Shown in pieces: positions 55,073 to 63,867 of a DNA stretch of 64,000 bases (its first letter is position 1; every line of letters starts with the position of its first letter). The notes beneath the pieces were generated by a model. The model saw nothing but the letters and a program-made list of their open reading frames with translations, was not told the DNA's origin and did no database searches. Position numbers and translations under genes: made by a program. The stretch comes from Xanthomonas campestris pv. badrii (GTDB taxonomy: Bacteria; Pseudomonadota; Gammaproteobacteria; Xanthomonadales; Xanthomonadaceae). The DNA is taken from NCBI RefSeq assembly GCF_012848175.1, contig NZ_CP051651.1, forward strand, positions 62,001-126,000, read 5' to 3'.

Positions 55073-57223
55073 TCAATCCTCTGGTTCGATCTGTTCGGCC
55101 TGCGCGTTGAGGTGGTGGGTCAGCGGTGCTCCGCGGTACCGCTCGTCCAATCGTCCCAGCGATTCGGCGCGAGCATCCACCGCGCGCCGTGCCGCAGGAT
55201 CGTGCTGGAATTCTGCACTATGGTCCAGGACGCGGCCTTCGCGTACTGCCGCCACCAGGACCGGATCGACCGGTGTCGATGCCGCGCGGAATTCGCGGGT
55301 GCGCTGCTCCACGATCGCCGCATCGCGCGCGGTATCGATGGGAGTAGCTGGCGGTAGGTCCAGTTCCATGCCGGTATGGCCACGCGCCAGCGTGCGGTTT
55401 TCCAGCAGCGCAAGCAGTTCTTCCTCGGGCTGGTCAGTCAACAGGCTTTCGCCGGCATCGCGAAAGGCACCGGCGGTGGCGCGCTGGATTCCAAAGGCTT
55501 CGTCGCTGAGTTTTTGGATCTCGCCGAAGTTGCGCCACAGGTAATAGTCCTTGTCGTGGTTGGCGCGCGGCAGCGAGAAATCCTCATACCGGTAGCCGGA
55601 CGAAAATGCCGCCTGCGCGTAAGCAGAGCCCGGCTGACGCAAGTGTGTGCGTGTCAGTTCCATGGCCTTGCCCGCAGCGCTTTGCTGATCGATGGCCACC
55701 GCCTCCACGATAACAGGGCGCATCTTGTTCCAGCTTTCCAACCATTGCACTGCGGTCTCGGCCAGCCCCTCGGGACCATCGTCCTTGCCTGGGAAGAAAT
55801 CGCGCAGCTGCTGGTTGGCCAGCATGCCCTGGCTGAAGACGGGTACCACATTGATCTTGGCCAACAGCCGGTGGAGTGCGGCACGGCGGGGTGCATCCTG
55901 GGAGTGCAGCGGATTGATCTGGTAGTGCTTGTACAGATTGGACACGAACTGATCGAAGCCGCCCGTGTAGTACTTGGCGTATAGCTTGATCGCTGCCCCC
56001 TGGCGCAGATCCGGCCGGCGCATCAGCAGCATCGCCACCGCCTCGGCGGTGTCTTCCTTGCAATCCAGCGCCACCGACATCGCCTCCGGCTTCTGCAACG
56101 CGCGCTCCAGCGCCTGCTCCACGGCGGCAATGGTCTGATCGGTCTTGATGAAGTTGCCATCGGCCGGGTTGCGGATCACTAGCGGCATATCGCGCAGCTG
56201 GGCAAACGGCACCTGCGAGACCAATCTGTTCTGCGGGTCGTCGGTCATGCGGCCGATGCTGAAGTCGTGCAGCAACACTGGCACGCCATCGGCACTGACT
56301 TCGACATCCAGTTCCAGATTGCGATACCCCTGTGCGTAGGCGCGATCGATGGCGGCAAGCGAGTTTTCCGGAATGCCGGCGTGGTTGTCGAACAACCCCC
56401 GGTGCACCATTACGTCCTTGCCCAGCGCCCGCGTGCTGGGCGCCTGGAAATACGTGTCGTGCACGAGCTCCTTGCGGTGCTCGCGCAGCAGCGCCTGCTT
56501 GCCGGCAACCAGATGATGGTCGTTGGCCTTGAAGAACGCCGCCCCGCCATCGCGCGCCGGCACCTCGTGGCCGTGATAGCGCGCGGCTTGCTGCAACTTG
56601 CGACGCGGCTGCGTGGGTGTGGCAGGCTGCAGCCAGTCCGGCGTTGCCAGCCCAATGCCGCGCAGATCCAGCACCTTGCGCAATGCGTTACGCGCTGCAT
56701 CGCTGAAGGTATCGCCAGGCGCAAACGCGCGCTGCAGATCGAAAATGATGCGGCCTTGCTGCGCATCGACCAGCACCGGGCCTGCCGCTGCACTGGCGCT
56801 CTCGGGTAGCGCCTTGGCCATGGCTTTGAACGCGGCTTTATCCAGATACACCGGCTGTAGCTCTCCAGCTGCAAGCTTTGCAGCAATGCTGTCCTTCTCG
56901 GGCGCGATGCCGGCTTGCGCGAGGTGGGTGGCCAGCTTGCTTTGCAGCGCTTGCACCGTGATCTGTCGTGCCTGCACTTCAGCCAGCCGTTGCTCCGAAA
57001 ACTTGGCGTCCAGCGCCACCAACGCCTGCTTGCCGGCCATCGCGCTGTCGGTCAATGGCACCAGCTGTGGTGCGACGGCAGCCTGGCGACGAGGCCGTGC
57101 ACGCAGTGGCGGGTTGCTGCCTGGTGCGTGCGGCACCTCCATCGGGGTGATTGCACTGGTATTGGTTGGCGTTGCCGGCGCGGTGATGTGCGTGGCGGCT
57201 GGTTGCACATGAGCGATACGCAT
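55073..57223 (-). CDS. avrBs2: AvrBs2 type III effector (glycerophosphodiesterase domain)
   Basis: 716 residues (714 in Xcv). N-terminus MRIAHVQPAATHITAP. The GDPD core carries H274-R275 in VMVHRGLFDN, E286-N287 in IPENSLAAI, E304/D306 in LELDVEVS and H319-D320 in LLHDFSIG; E304, D306 and H319 are the catalytic residues tested in the published Xcv protein, so numbering is conserved. Delivered into plant cells, it suppresses defence and gives virulence; recognised by pepper Bs2. ATG 57223 chosen because the family N-terminus starts there. A perfect PIP box lies 65 bases upstream. In the Xcv and X. citri genomes avrBs2 is, from memory, not next to the hrp cluster. Confidence 0.97.
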   Translation of the reverse strand: MRIAHVQPAATHITAPATPTNTSAITPMEVPHAPGSNPPLRARPRRQAAVAPQLVPLTDSAMAGKQALVALDAKFSEQRLAEVQARQITVQALQSKLATHLAQAGIAPEKDSIAAKLAAGELQPVYLDKAAFKAMAKALPESASAAAGPVLVDAQQGRIIFDLQRAFAPGDTFSDAARNALRKVLDLRGIGLATPDWLQPATPTQPRRKLQQAARYHGHEVPARDGGAAFFKANDHHLVAGKQALLREHRKELVHDTYFQAPSTRALGKDVMVHRGLFDNHAGIPENSLAAIDRAYAQGYRNLELDVEVSADGVPVLLHDFSIGRMTDDPQNRLVSQVPFAQLRDMPLVIRNPADGNFIKTDQTIAAVEQALERALQKPEAMSVALDCKEDTAEAVAMLLMRRPDLRQGAAIKLYAKYYTGGFDQFVSNLYKHYQINPLHSQDAPRRAALHRLLAKINVVPVFSQGMLANQQLRDFFPGKDDGPEGLAETAVQWLESWNKMRPVIVEAVAIDQQSAAGKAMELTRTHLRQPGSAYAQAAFSSGYRYEDFSLPRANHDKDYYLWRNFGEIQKLSDEAFGIQRATAGAFRDAGESLLTDQPEEELLALLENRTLARGHTGMELDLPPATPIDTARDAAIVEQRTREFRAASTPVDPVLVAAVREGRVLDHSAEFQHDPAARRAVDARAESLGRLDERYRGAPLTHHLNAQAEQIEPED

Positions 57224-57287
57224 GACGACCTCGAGAGCACTGCGGGCGACCAGTAAAGCGCGTGCCATATGACAATTCGCAACCGAG

Positions 57288-57312
57288 GCGAAGTATGCCG
57301 CTGCGGTGCGAA
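57288..57312 (-). promoter_or_regulatory. PIP box of avrBs2
   Basis: TTCGC-N15-TTCGC on the minus strand. Confidence 0.9.
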
Positions 57313-57355
57313 ACGATGCCCCTGGCACGGCGCCTCATGTGGATCGGTGCCTGCG

Positions 57356-58513
57356 CTAAAACAGCGTTTCCTTGAACGGCAGCATGGCCGCGCCCAGCAC
57401 CGTGGCATGTGCCTGCACCTGCCCGACCAGCAACGCCGGATACGGCGATGCAACGCCGCGTCGTGGCGCGGGCTCGAAGGCGATGCGCGCGATCAGCCGC
57501 TGCGCAAGATCGGTCGGCAGGCGTGCGCCGAAGACGATGACGCGCGGGTCGATCAACGCGATGATCGCTGCCACAGCCAGCGTCACGGTGGGTTGCACCA
57601 TCTCCAGCCAGGCATCGATCTGCGGCCATGCCGCATCGTAGTGCTGCAGCATGGTGTGCAGGTCCGGCAGCACATGGCCATCGGCGACCAGTGCCTGGCG
57701 CAGGCTTTCCAGCGTCGGCCGCGCACTGCCGGTCATGGCCGAGATGCGCCCCAGTTCGCCGACATTGCCGTGCGCGCCGCGGTGCACGCTGCCAGCGGCG
57801 ATCACGCCAGCGGCGAACCCGTCGGCGATCGACAGATAGACCAGATCCGGCCATTGGCGGCCGACCCCATACACGGCTTCGGCCAACGCGGCGCAATGGG
57901 CGTCGTTGTCCATCCAGACCGGTAACTGCAGGCGTTCGGAGATGAACCGGTCCAGCTCGACCTGCATCCATTCGGCGGCCAGCGTGAGCGGCGGGTTGAC
58001 CCGCGCGCCGTCGCCGATGCGTGGGCCGGTCATGCTGACGCCCACCCCGAACAGCTGCTGCCGGTCTACACCGGCCGCCTGCAGCAATTGCTGCACCAGC
58101 TCCGGCAACCGCGCTGCGACCAGATCCAGCGTCAGCGGGAACGCGGTGAGCTGGCGCATGCCGCACACCTGCCCGGCAAAGTCGATCAGCACCACCGCGA
58201 TGCCATCGACCATCACTGAGACCCCCACGCTGAACGCGTAGCCGGGCACCAGGCTCAGCTGCACACTCGGTTGGCCGCGACCACGCCGCAGCGACGGGCC
58301 GAGCTGGAGCAGGCCGTGTGCGACCAGCGGGTCGATGATGCCCTTGGTGCCGGGCACACTGAGCCCGCTGGCGCGCGGCAGGTCGGCACGCTCCACCTGG
58401 CCGGCGCTGCGGATCAGATCCAGCAACGCACGCTCGCTGGAACTGGCCGCCTGCCCGTCGCTGCGACGGCGGTAATGCGAACGAATGGCTGCTTGGGCGA
58501 AGAAGGAAGACAT
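57356..58513 (-). CDS. ROK-family transcriptional regulator
   Basis: 385 residues. N-terminal winged-helix part (SERALLDLIRSAGQVERADLPRASGLS, key GQVERADLPRASGLS) and a ROK sugar-kinase-like C-domain with VGVSMTGPRI, WMDNDAHCAALAEAVYG and HRGAHGNVGELG. The ROK zinc motif (CxCGxxGCxE) is not visible. NagC/XylR-type proteins repress sugar uptake genes and leave DNA when the sugar binds. Divergent from the TonB receptor, with a palindrome between. Confidence 0.92.
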   Translation of the reverse strand: MSSFFAQAAIRSHYRRRSDGQAASSSERALLDLIRSAGQVERADLPRASGLSVPGTKGIIDPLVAHGLLQLGPSLRRGRGQPSVQLSLVPGYAFSVGVSVMVDGIAVVLIDFAGQVCGMRQLTAFPLTLDLVAARLPELVQQLLQAAGVDRQQLFGVGVSMTGPRIGDGARVNPPLTLAAEWMQVELDRFISERLQLPVWMDNDAHCAALAEAVYGVGRQWPDLVYLSIADGFAAGVIAAGSVHRGAHGNVGELGRISAMTGSARPTLESLRQALVADGHVLPDLHTMLQHYDAAWPQIDAWLEMVQPTVTLAVAAIIALIDPRVIVFGARLPTDLAQRLIARIAFEPAPRRGVASPYPALLVGQVQAHATVLGAAMLPFKETLF

Positions 58514-58547
58514 GGCAGGACAAGAGGACGGTTGCTGTCACACAAGC

Positions 58548-58570
58548 TTAAATTAAGCAAATTAATTTAA
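58548..58570. promoter_or_regulatory. palindromic operator between ROK regulator and TonB receptor genes
   Basis: Perfect inverted repeat TTAAATTAA-N5-TTAATTTAA, A/T-rich as in NagC-type operators, in the divergent promoter region. Likely binding site of the adjacent regulator (inference). Confidence 0.7.
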
Positions 58571-58619
58571 TCCGCCTGCGGCTACCACGTTGGGGCCGCC
58601 CGACATCGCGGATCGTGCC

Positions 58620-61283
58620 ATGCGCCTGTTACATGCCTCTCCCCCTGCCCATCTGTCTGTGCCCGGTCCGGCCGGCGTTCCCCAGCCTCGCACATTGTCA
58701 TTCGCGCTGGGCATGGCCCTGCTGTGCTGGATGCACGCGCCGGCGCAGGCCGCCGAGGCGCCCGCCGATGCCTCGGCGCATACCCTGGACGCCGTGCAGG
58801 TCCGCACCTCCTTCCAGTCGCAGAACACGCGTGCCATCGCCACCAAGCAGGCTGCGCCCACCATCGTGGATTCGGTCGCCGCCGACAGCATCGGGCAACT
58901 GCCGGATTTCAACGTCGGCGATGCGCTGCGCCGGGTCACTGGCGTGAGCACCGTGGAGTACCAGGGAGAGCCGCGCTACGTGACCGTGCGCGGCCTCAAC
59001 GGCAACTACAACAGCATGCTGATCGACGGTTTTGCGTTTGCCAGCAATGACATCGGCAGCCGCCAGGCGCTGATGGATGTGCTGCCGGCGAACTTCGTCG
59101 ACCGCATCGACGTGGTGAAGTCGCTGCTGCCGGAAAACGATGGCGGCGCGATCGGCGGCGTCACCAATCTGGTCACCGCGACGGGCTTTGCCCGGCCAGA
59201 TGGCCTGCTCACCGCCTCGGCCAAGGGCGGCGCCAACCTGATGGGGAGCCGCTATGGCGGCCGCACACCGGTGGGCGAAGGCGAGCTGAAATGGGGCAGG
59301 CGTTTCGGGCGCGACGGCGCGTTCGCATTCCTGGGTGCGGCCAGCTTCTGGCGCCGTGAGATCTCGGTGCCGCAGCAGGAAAACGGCGGCGCCCTGAACT
59401 GGTACAACGCCGACGGCACGCGCGCGCCGGTGCCCTACGGCGGAGTCGGCGACGCGGTGCCCAGCGAACGGCGCTGGTACAACTACGACAATACCCGTGA
59501 GCGCCGCGGCCTGACCGCGCGCGTGGATTGGCAACCGGACGGCCCGCTCAGCGGCCATGTGTCCGGCTACGCGTTCCGCCAGCGCGAGGCCTCCGACCGC
59601 GATACCCAGACCGCCCAGGTGCAGACCAGCGCGCGCCTGACCCGCAGCGGCCCGCAAAGCGGCACGCTGGACAACCTCAACCAGCTCGTCGAGTTGGGGC
59701 AACTGCGCTGGAAGCGCGGGCTGTCCGGCGTCAACGGCGAACTACTGGCCGAGCTGCCCGCGCAATGGCGCGGCGCGCTGCGGGCAAGCACCTCGCGCGC
59801 CACGGTGGACAACCCGCAGACCTGGGACCGCTTCCAGCAGAACCGCCTGGCCTATGGCTTCGACTGGAGCGGCGACCTGGCCGCCTTTGCGCCCGTGAAC
59901 CCGGTGCTGGCCGACGACCCGACCCGCTACGCCAACCTCAACCACCAGCAGGAACGCACGACCTACGCAGAGCGGGTGAGCGACCTGCAACTGGAGCTAC
60001 GTCGCAACATGGACGAAGGCAGCCAGGGGCTGGGCCTGGCCTGGGGCCTGCGACAGGTGCGCACGCACATGCAGACCGCGTTCCAGCGCACTACCTGGAG
60101 CAGGTTGCCGTATGCGCTGGACGATGTGCTGGGCAACCCGACCTGCGCCCTGGGCTGCAACATGCCGATGCTGACCATTGACCCGGCATCGGCCGACGCA
60201 CGCTGGGACGCGGTTGCCGGCCAGGCGCGCGGCGTGGTGGACACCTCCGCGCAGAACAGCGGCACTTACGACGTGGATGAGCAGGTACGCGCCGGCTTTG
60301 CCCAGGCGCAGTGGCGCGGCGAGCGCTGGCGGTTGGCCGGCGGCGTGCGCCTGGAGCAGACACGCTTCGGCAGCAGCGGCCAGCAATTGAGCGGAACCAC
60401 GTGGACCCCGGTCAGCGCGCAGCGTACCTACCGCAATTGGCTACCATCGTTGGCCGGCCAGGTGCAGACCAGCGCCAACGGCACCTTGCGCTTTGGAGTG
60501 TCGCGCTCGATCGGGCGACCGCGCCTGGATCAGATGGCGTTGAACGGCGGCGTGCTCACACTGAGCAGTACCCCACCCACGCTCAACCAGGGCAACCCGG
60601 ACCTGCAGCCGCGCCGCTCGCAGAATCTGGATCTTGGCCACGACTGGACCTTCGACGACGGCGGCAGCCTGCTGTCGATCGCGCTGTTCCACAAGACCAT
60701 CGACAACGAAATCTTCCGCTACGGCCAGCTGCAGGACATCGACGGCCAGCAGGTGCTGGTCACCCAGCCGCGCAACACCGACCGCCCGGTGCGCATGCGC
60801 GGCGCCGAACTCGGCGCGATCAAGGAGCTGGGCGCGTGGCTACCCGCGCTTGCCGGGCTGTCGGTCGGCGCCAATGTCACCGTCCTGGACGTGGACTACC
60901 CGGTGGTGCTCGGCGATGGCACCCGCACCACGCTGGACGTGCTGCCGCAGCAGCCCAGGCAGCTGTGGAACCTGACCCTGAACTACGCCCGCGGGCCGCT
61001 GCGCAGCACGCTGGCCTGGAATCGCACCGGCGAACTGTGGGACGACCGCTACCCCAACTACAGCAACCAGCAGGAGTTCTACCGCAACCGCTACCAGCAA
61101 CCGCTGGACCGCATCGATCTGAAACTGGCCTGGGACGTATCGCCAGCGGTCGCCGTGAGCCTGGACGTGCTCAACCTGGCTGGACAGGGCTACCAATACC
61201 GCATCGGTCGCAATCAGGAATACGTGCAGTCGGCCTGGAAGATGGCCCCCACCGTGATGCTCGGCGTCAACATCAAACTCTGA
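58620..61283 (+). CDS. TonB-dependent outer-membrane receptor
   Basis: 887 residues from ATG 58620. Signal peptide ends near HAPAQAAEA. TonB-box-like LDAVQVRTSF, a plug domain (TIVDSVAADSIGQLPDFNVGDALRRVTGV, key IGQLPDFNVGDALRRV.GV) and a 22-strand barrel with a C-terminal MLGVNIKL. The plug pattern is of the TonB-Xanth-Caul family for plant carbohydrates, which agrees with the ROK regulator next door. Ligand unknown. Followed at ten bases by the 2H-phosphoesterase-like gene, so they are one operon. Confidence 0.92.
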   Translation: MRLLHASPPAHLSVPGPAGVPQPRTLSFALGMALLCWMHAPAQAAEAPADASAHTLDAVQVRTSFQSQNTRAIATKQAAPTIVDSVAADSIGQLPDFNVGDALRRVTGVSTVEYQGEPRYVTVRGLNGNYNSMLIDGFAFASNDIGSRQALMDVLPANFVDRIDVVKSLLPENDGGAIGGVTNLVTATGFARPDGLLTASAKGGANLMGSRYGGRTPVGEGELKWGRRFGRDGAFAFLGAASFWRREISVPQQENGGALNWYNADGTRAPVPYGGVGDAVPSERRWYNYDNTRERRGLTARVDWQPDGPLSGHVSGYAFRQREASDRDTQTAQVQTSARLTRSGPQSGTLDNLNQLVELGQLRWKRGLSGVNGELLAELPAQWRGALRASTSRATVDNPQTWDRFQQNRLAYGFDWSGDLAAFAPVNPVLADDPTRYANLNHQQERTTYAERVSDLQLELRRNMDEGSQGLGLAWGLRQVRTHMQTAFQRTTWSRLPYALDDVLGNPTCALGCNMPMLTIDPASADARWDAVAGQARGVVDTSAQNSGTYDVDEQVRAGFAQAQWRGERWRLAGGVRLEQTRFGSSGQQLSGTTWTPVSAQRTYRNWLPSLAGQVQTSANGTLRFGVSRSIGRPRLDQMALNGGVLTLSSTPPTLNQGNPDLQPRRSQNLDLGHDWTFDDGGSLLSIALFHKTIDNEIFRYGQLQDIDGQQVLVTQPRNTDRPVRMRGAELGAIKELGAWLPALAGLSVGANVTVLDVDYPVVLGDGTRTTLDVLPQQPRQLWNLTLNYARGPLRSTLAWNRTGELWDDRYPNYSNQQEFYRNRYQQPLDRIDLKLAWDVSPAVAVSLDVLNLAGQGYQYRIGRNQEYVQSAWKMAPTVMLGVNIKL

Positions 61284-61293
61284 GGAGCTGTGC

Positions 61294-62082
61294 ATGTCGT
61301 CATGTCTGGATACCCCCTTCAGCCGCCGCCGGCTGCTGGCCGCCGCTGCAGGCACCGCGGTGTTGGCCACCGCCCTTCCCACGCTGGCCAAGACACCGCC
61401 ACCGCCGGATGTGGGCCGCAAGTTCCTGCACTCCAGGCGGCCGATGCCGTTTGCCGGCAACACGTTCGTTGGCCATCTCGATCAGCAGGGCGAGGGCTAT
61501 GACAGCTTCGACCGCGTGCTGGACATCTACCGCGAATTGCCCGAGCACCGCTTCGCCAGCAAGTTCGCGCCACTGCCGCCCAGCAGCTATCACGTGACCT
61601 TGCTGGGCGGGGTCAACGAGAGCGACCGCGCGCATGGGCCGTGGCCGAGCGATCTGACGCGCGACCACGCCTTGGCGGACATCAACGTCGACTATCTGTC
61701 GCGGCTGAAGGGGCGCGTTGCGCCGCCGCTGGGCGCTTGCAGCTTCCTGGTCAACCCAACGGCGGCCAGGACCGGCAATAACGACAATCTGCTGATTCCG
61801 TTGAAACCGGCAGATACGCAAACCGCGCAGCGCCTGGAAGCTGCGCGCCAGGCGCTGATGCACCTGACACGCCTGCAGCGCCCGGACTACGTCAATTACC
61901 AGTTTCATATCTCGTTGGCCTACCTGTGCGAGACGCTCGATCGCGCAGAACAGGCGGACTATCGCGCCGCAGTGGGCGCGTGGCTCAAGCGGCTGGCGGC
62001 CGCAGGCCCGATCACGATCCCGCGGTTTCATTTTTGCACGTTTGCCGATATGTACGCGTTTCGAACGCTGCACGAGGTGTGA
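61294..62082 (+). CDS. DUF1868-type 2H phosphoesterase-like protein, exported
   Basis: 262 residues. Tat-like signal FSRRRLLAAAAG, hydrophobic core and cleavage near LPTLAKT. Two H-x-T/S motifs, HVTLLGG (SSYHVTLL, about residue 98) and HISLAYL (FHISLA, about residue 206), are spaced as in 2H phosphoesterases (2'-5' RNA ligase/cyclic phosphodiesterase fold). Export of a member of this family and its coupling to a TonB receptor are unusual; substrate may be an imported nucleotide- or sugar-cyclic-phosphate (speculative). Confidence 0.82.
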   Translation: MSSCLDTPFSRRRLLAAAAGTAVLATALPTLAKTPPPPDVGRKFLHSRRPMPFAGNTFVGHLDQQGEGYDSFDRVLDIYRELPEHRFASKFAPLPPSSYHVTLLGGVNESDRAHGPWPSDLTRDHALADINVDYLSRLKGRVAPPLGACSFLVNPTAARTGNNDNLLIPLKPADTQTAQRLEAARQALMHLTRLQRPDYVNYQFHISLAYLCETLDRAEQADYRAAVGAWLKRLAAAGPITIPRFHFCTFADMYAFRTLHEV

Positions 62083-62215
62083 CGCGCAGGCTTGGGAGTG
62101 AAAAATTGGGAGTGAAGTGAGGTGCATGATCTGGCCAAGCCGCAACGGGCGATGTTTGCGGCTGTCAGTTGCCCCCCCGGCATTGCATGCTTCCGATGAC
62201 AGCCATGGATCGGAA

Positions 62216-62252
62216 GATGCCGGCGCGTGCACGCGCCGGCATCTGCGTTTTT
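62216..62252 (+). terminator. strong rho-independent terminator
   Basis: Perfect 13-bp stem (GATGCCGGCGCGT and complement) with a 2-base loop, followed by a run of T. Lies 134 bases after the 2H-phosphoesterase-like gene. Confidence 0.88.
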
Positions 62253-62304
62253 AGAAATCCCTCCAGGACACGCGTGGGCACGGGGCAAATAGCCCGGATC
62301 GGGT

Positions 62305-62476
62305 TGCCTGGTTCACTCGGATCAAGGCGTGGTTTACACCAGCGATGATTGGCAGAGCTTCCTTGCGCCCCATGACTTGATATGCAGCATGATTCGGCGT
62401 GGCAGCTGCCATGGCACCGCCGCGGTGGAGACTTTTCTCTGCCTGCTCGAACAACAGCGGACCAAGCACGGATCTA
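62305..62476 (+). pseudogene. IS3-family transposase fragment
   Basis: Reads LVHSDQG, YTSDDWQSFL, MIRRGSCH and AVETFLCLL in frame, the core around the second and third catalytic residues of IS3 OrfB (intact form HSDQGxQYxS, SMSRRGNCxDNAxxESFF). Both ends missing. Marks the right edge region between the receptor operon and trpG. Confidence 0.85.
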
Positions 62477-63119
62477 TCCCACCGGCGGGGCGCCGCTTGA
62501 GATCGCATTGGCACGCGAGCCAGCGCGCTTGCACAACGCGTTGGCGATGGCGCATCGCCTTATGTTCTGCGACACCATCGCGCAGACCATCACCCGTTTG
62601 CGTCAGGGGGCAAGACGGGCAACTCCATCGAGCGGGCGACGTCGCACATGCGGCATCCTGGAGAGCTACCGGAACGTCGCGGCCCTGCACGGCTTCGAGC
62701 TGGAGACGGCGGGCGTACTGCGGGGTGATCACCATGGTCGGGCGCGAAGCGATGACCAACGGCGTGATGCCGCCTGGTTGGGGCCGGGGACTGCGATCAA
62801 ACGGCGTGCGTGGGACGAGGTGATGGGGTTTGTCTCAGGATCGAACGGTCCGATCTCCTCCGGGCACCTTGCTTGACGGTGACGCAGTTCGAGCGCGGGA
62901 GCCATGGGGGGCAATCGCTCGTCCGGATCACCAGCCCCAGGCCGATGGGTGCGGTGATCCGTTTGGGGAGCTGAGAGCAAGCCCGTGCGAAGATATGCAA
63001 CGGCTTGCACCTGCTGGCACCGGCATCTCGTGCATCGAGGAAAAACGCAGGTATTGGAGCGGGTATCATAGGTTCGTTCGGGCAAGATGCCATTTTAAAA
63101 ACAAATAGATAGGCCTGAT
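62477..63119. other. intergenic region before trpG
   Basis: About 640 bases. Short frames occur but none has a ribosome site or recognisable product. Probably remnant DNA next to the IS3 fragment plus the trpG promoter; an A/T-rich stretch with poor Shine-Dalgarno stands before trpG. Confidence 0.5.
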
Positions 63120-63698
63120 ATGTTGCTCATGCTCGATAACTACGACAGCTTCACCTACAACCTCGTGCAGTACCTGCAGGCGCTGGGTGCCGAGGTCACG
63201 GTGGTGCGCAACGATGCGATGAGCGTCGATGAGATCGCTGCGCTCAAGCCCGAGCGCATCGTGATCTCGCCCGGCCCCTGCACGCCCAACGAGGCCGGTA
63301 TCTCGTTGCAGCTGATCGAACGGCTGGGCCAGTCCACGCCGATCCTGGGCGTGTGCCTGGGACATCAGAGCATCGGCCAGGTCTATGGCGGCGATGTGAT
63401 CCGTGCCGGCAACATCATGCATGGCAAGACCTCGCCAATCCGCCACGAAGGCAAGGGCGTGTTCGCCGGCCTGCCGGACAGCTACGAGGCCACACGCTAC
63501 CACTCGCTGGTAGTGGACAAGACCACGCTGCCGGAGGCATTGGAAGTCACTGCCTGGACCGAAAACCCGGATGGCTCGATGGAAGAGATCATGGGCCTGC
63601 GCCACCGCCAGTTCCCGGTGGAAGGCGTGCAGTTCCATCCCGAGTCGATCCTGACCCAGCATGGTCACGCCCTGCTGAAAAACTTCCTGGAGCGCTGA
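63120..63698 (+). CDS. trpG: anthranilate synthase component II (glutamine amidotransferase)
   Basis: 192 residues. Class I amidotransferase: [19 protein letters not shown] (key DNYDSFTYN), [10 protein letters not shown], nucleophile cysteine in [10 protein letters not shown] (about residue 79), and the H/E pair in [10 protein letters not shown] (about 170-172). Supplies ammonia to TrpE. Usually close to trpE; here the two are 42 kb apart with the whole hrp island between. Confidence 0.97.
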   Translation: MLLMLDNYDSFTYNLVQYLQALGAEVTVVRNDAMSVDEIAALKPERIVISPGPCTPNEAGISLQLIERLGQSTPILGVCLGHQSIGQVYGGDVIRAGNIMHGKTSPIRHEGKGVFAGLPDSYEATRYHSLVVDKTTLPEALEVTAWTENPDGSMEEIMGLRHRQFPVEGVQFHPESILTQHGHALLKNFLER

Positions 63699-63867
63699 TT
63701 GCGATGGTGCACGCAGTTGCCAGCCGCGGCGATGCAGCGCCCGGTCGTGTCGATGCGAAGCAGACCGGCGACCGTGCTGCCGCTGCATCGCTGCGCCCAA
63801 TGCTGCGCCGTCGGCGAATGACCTTGCCGCTACCGTCTCAAACGCTGTTGCCTGGATCCGCATGCCC

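Noticed and set aside
62382..62876. 164-residue frames right of the IS3 fragment
   Set aside because: Begin inside the IS3 remnant in another frame; no support as a gene.
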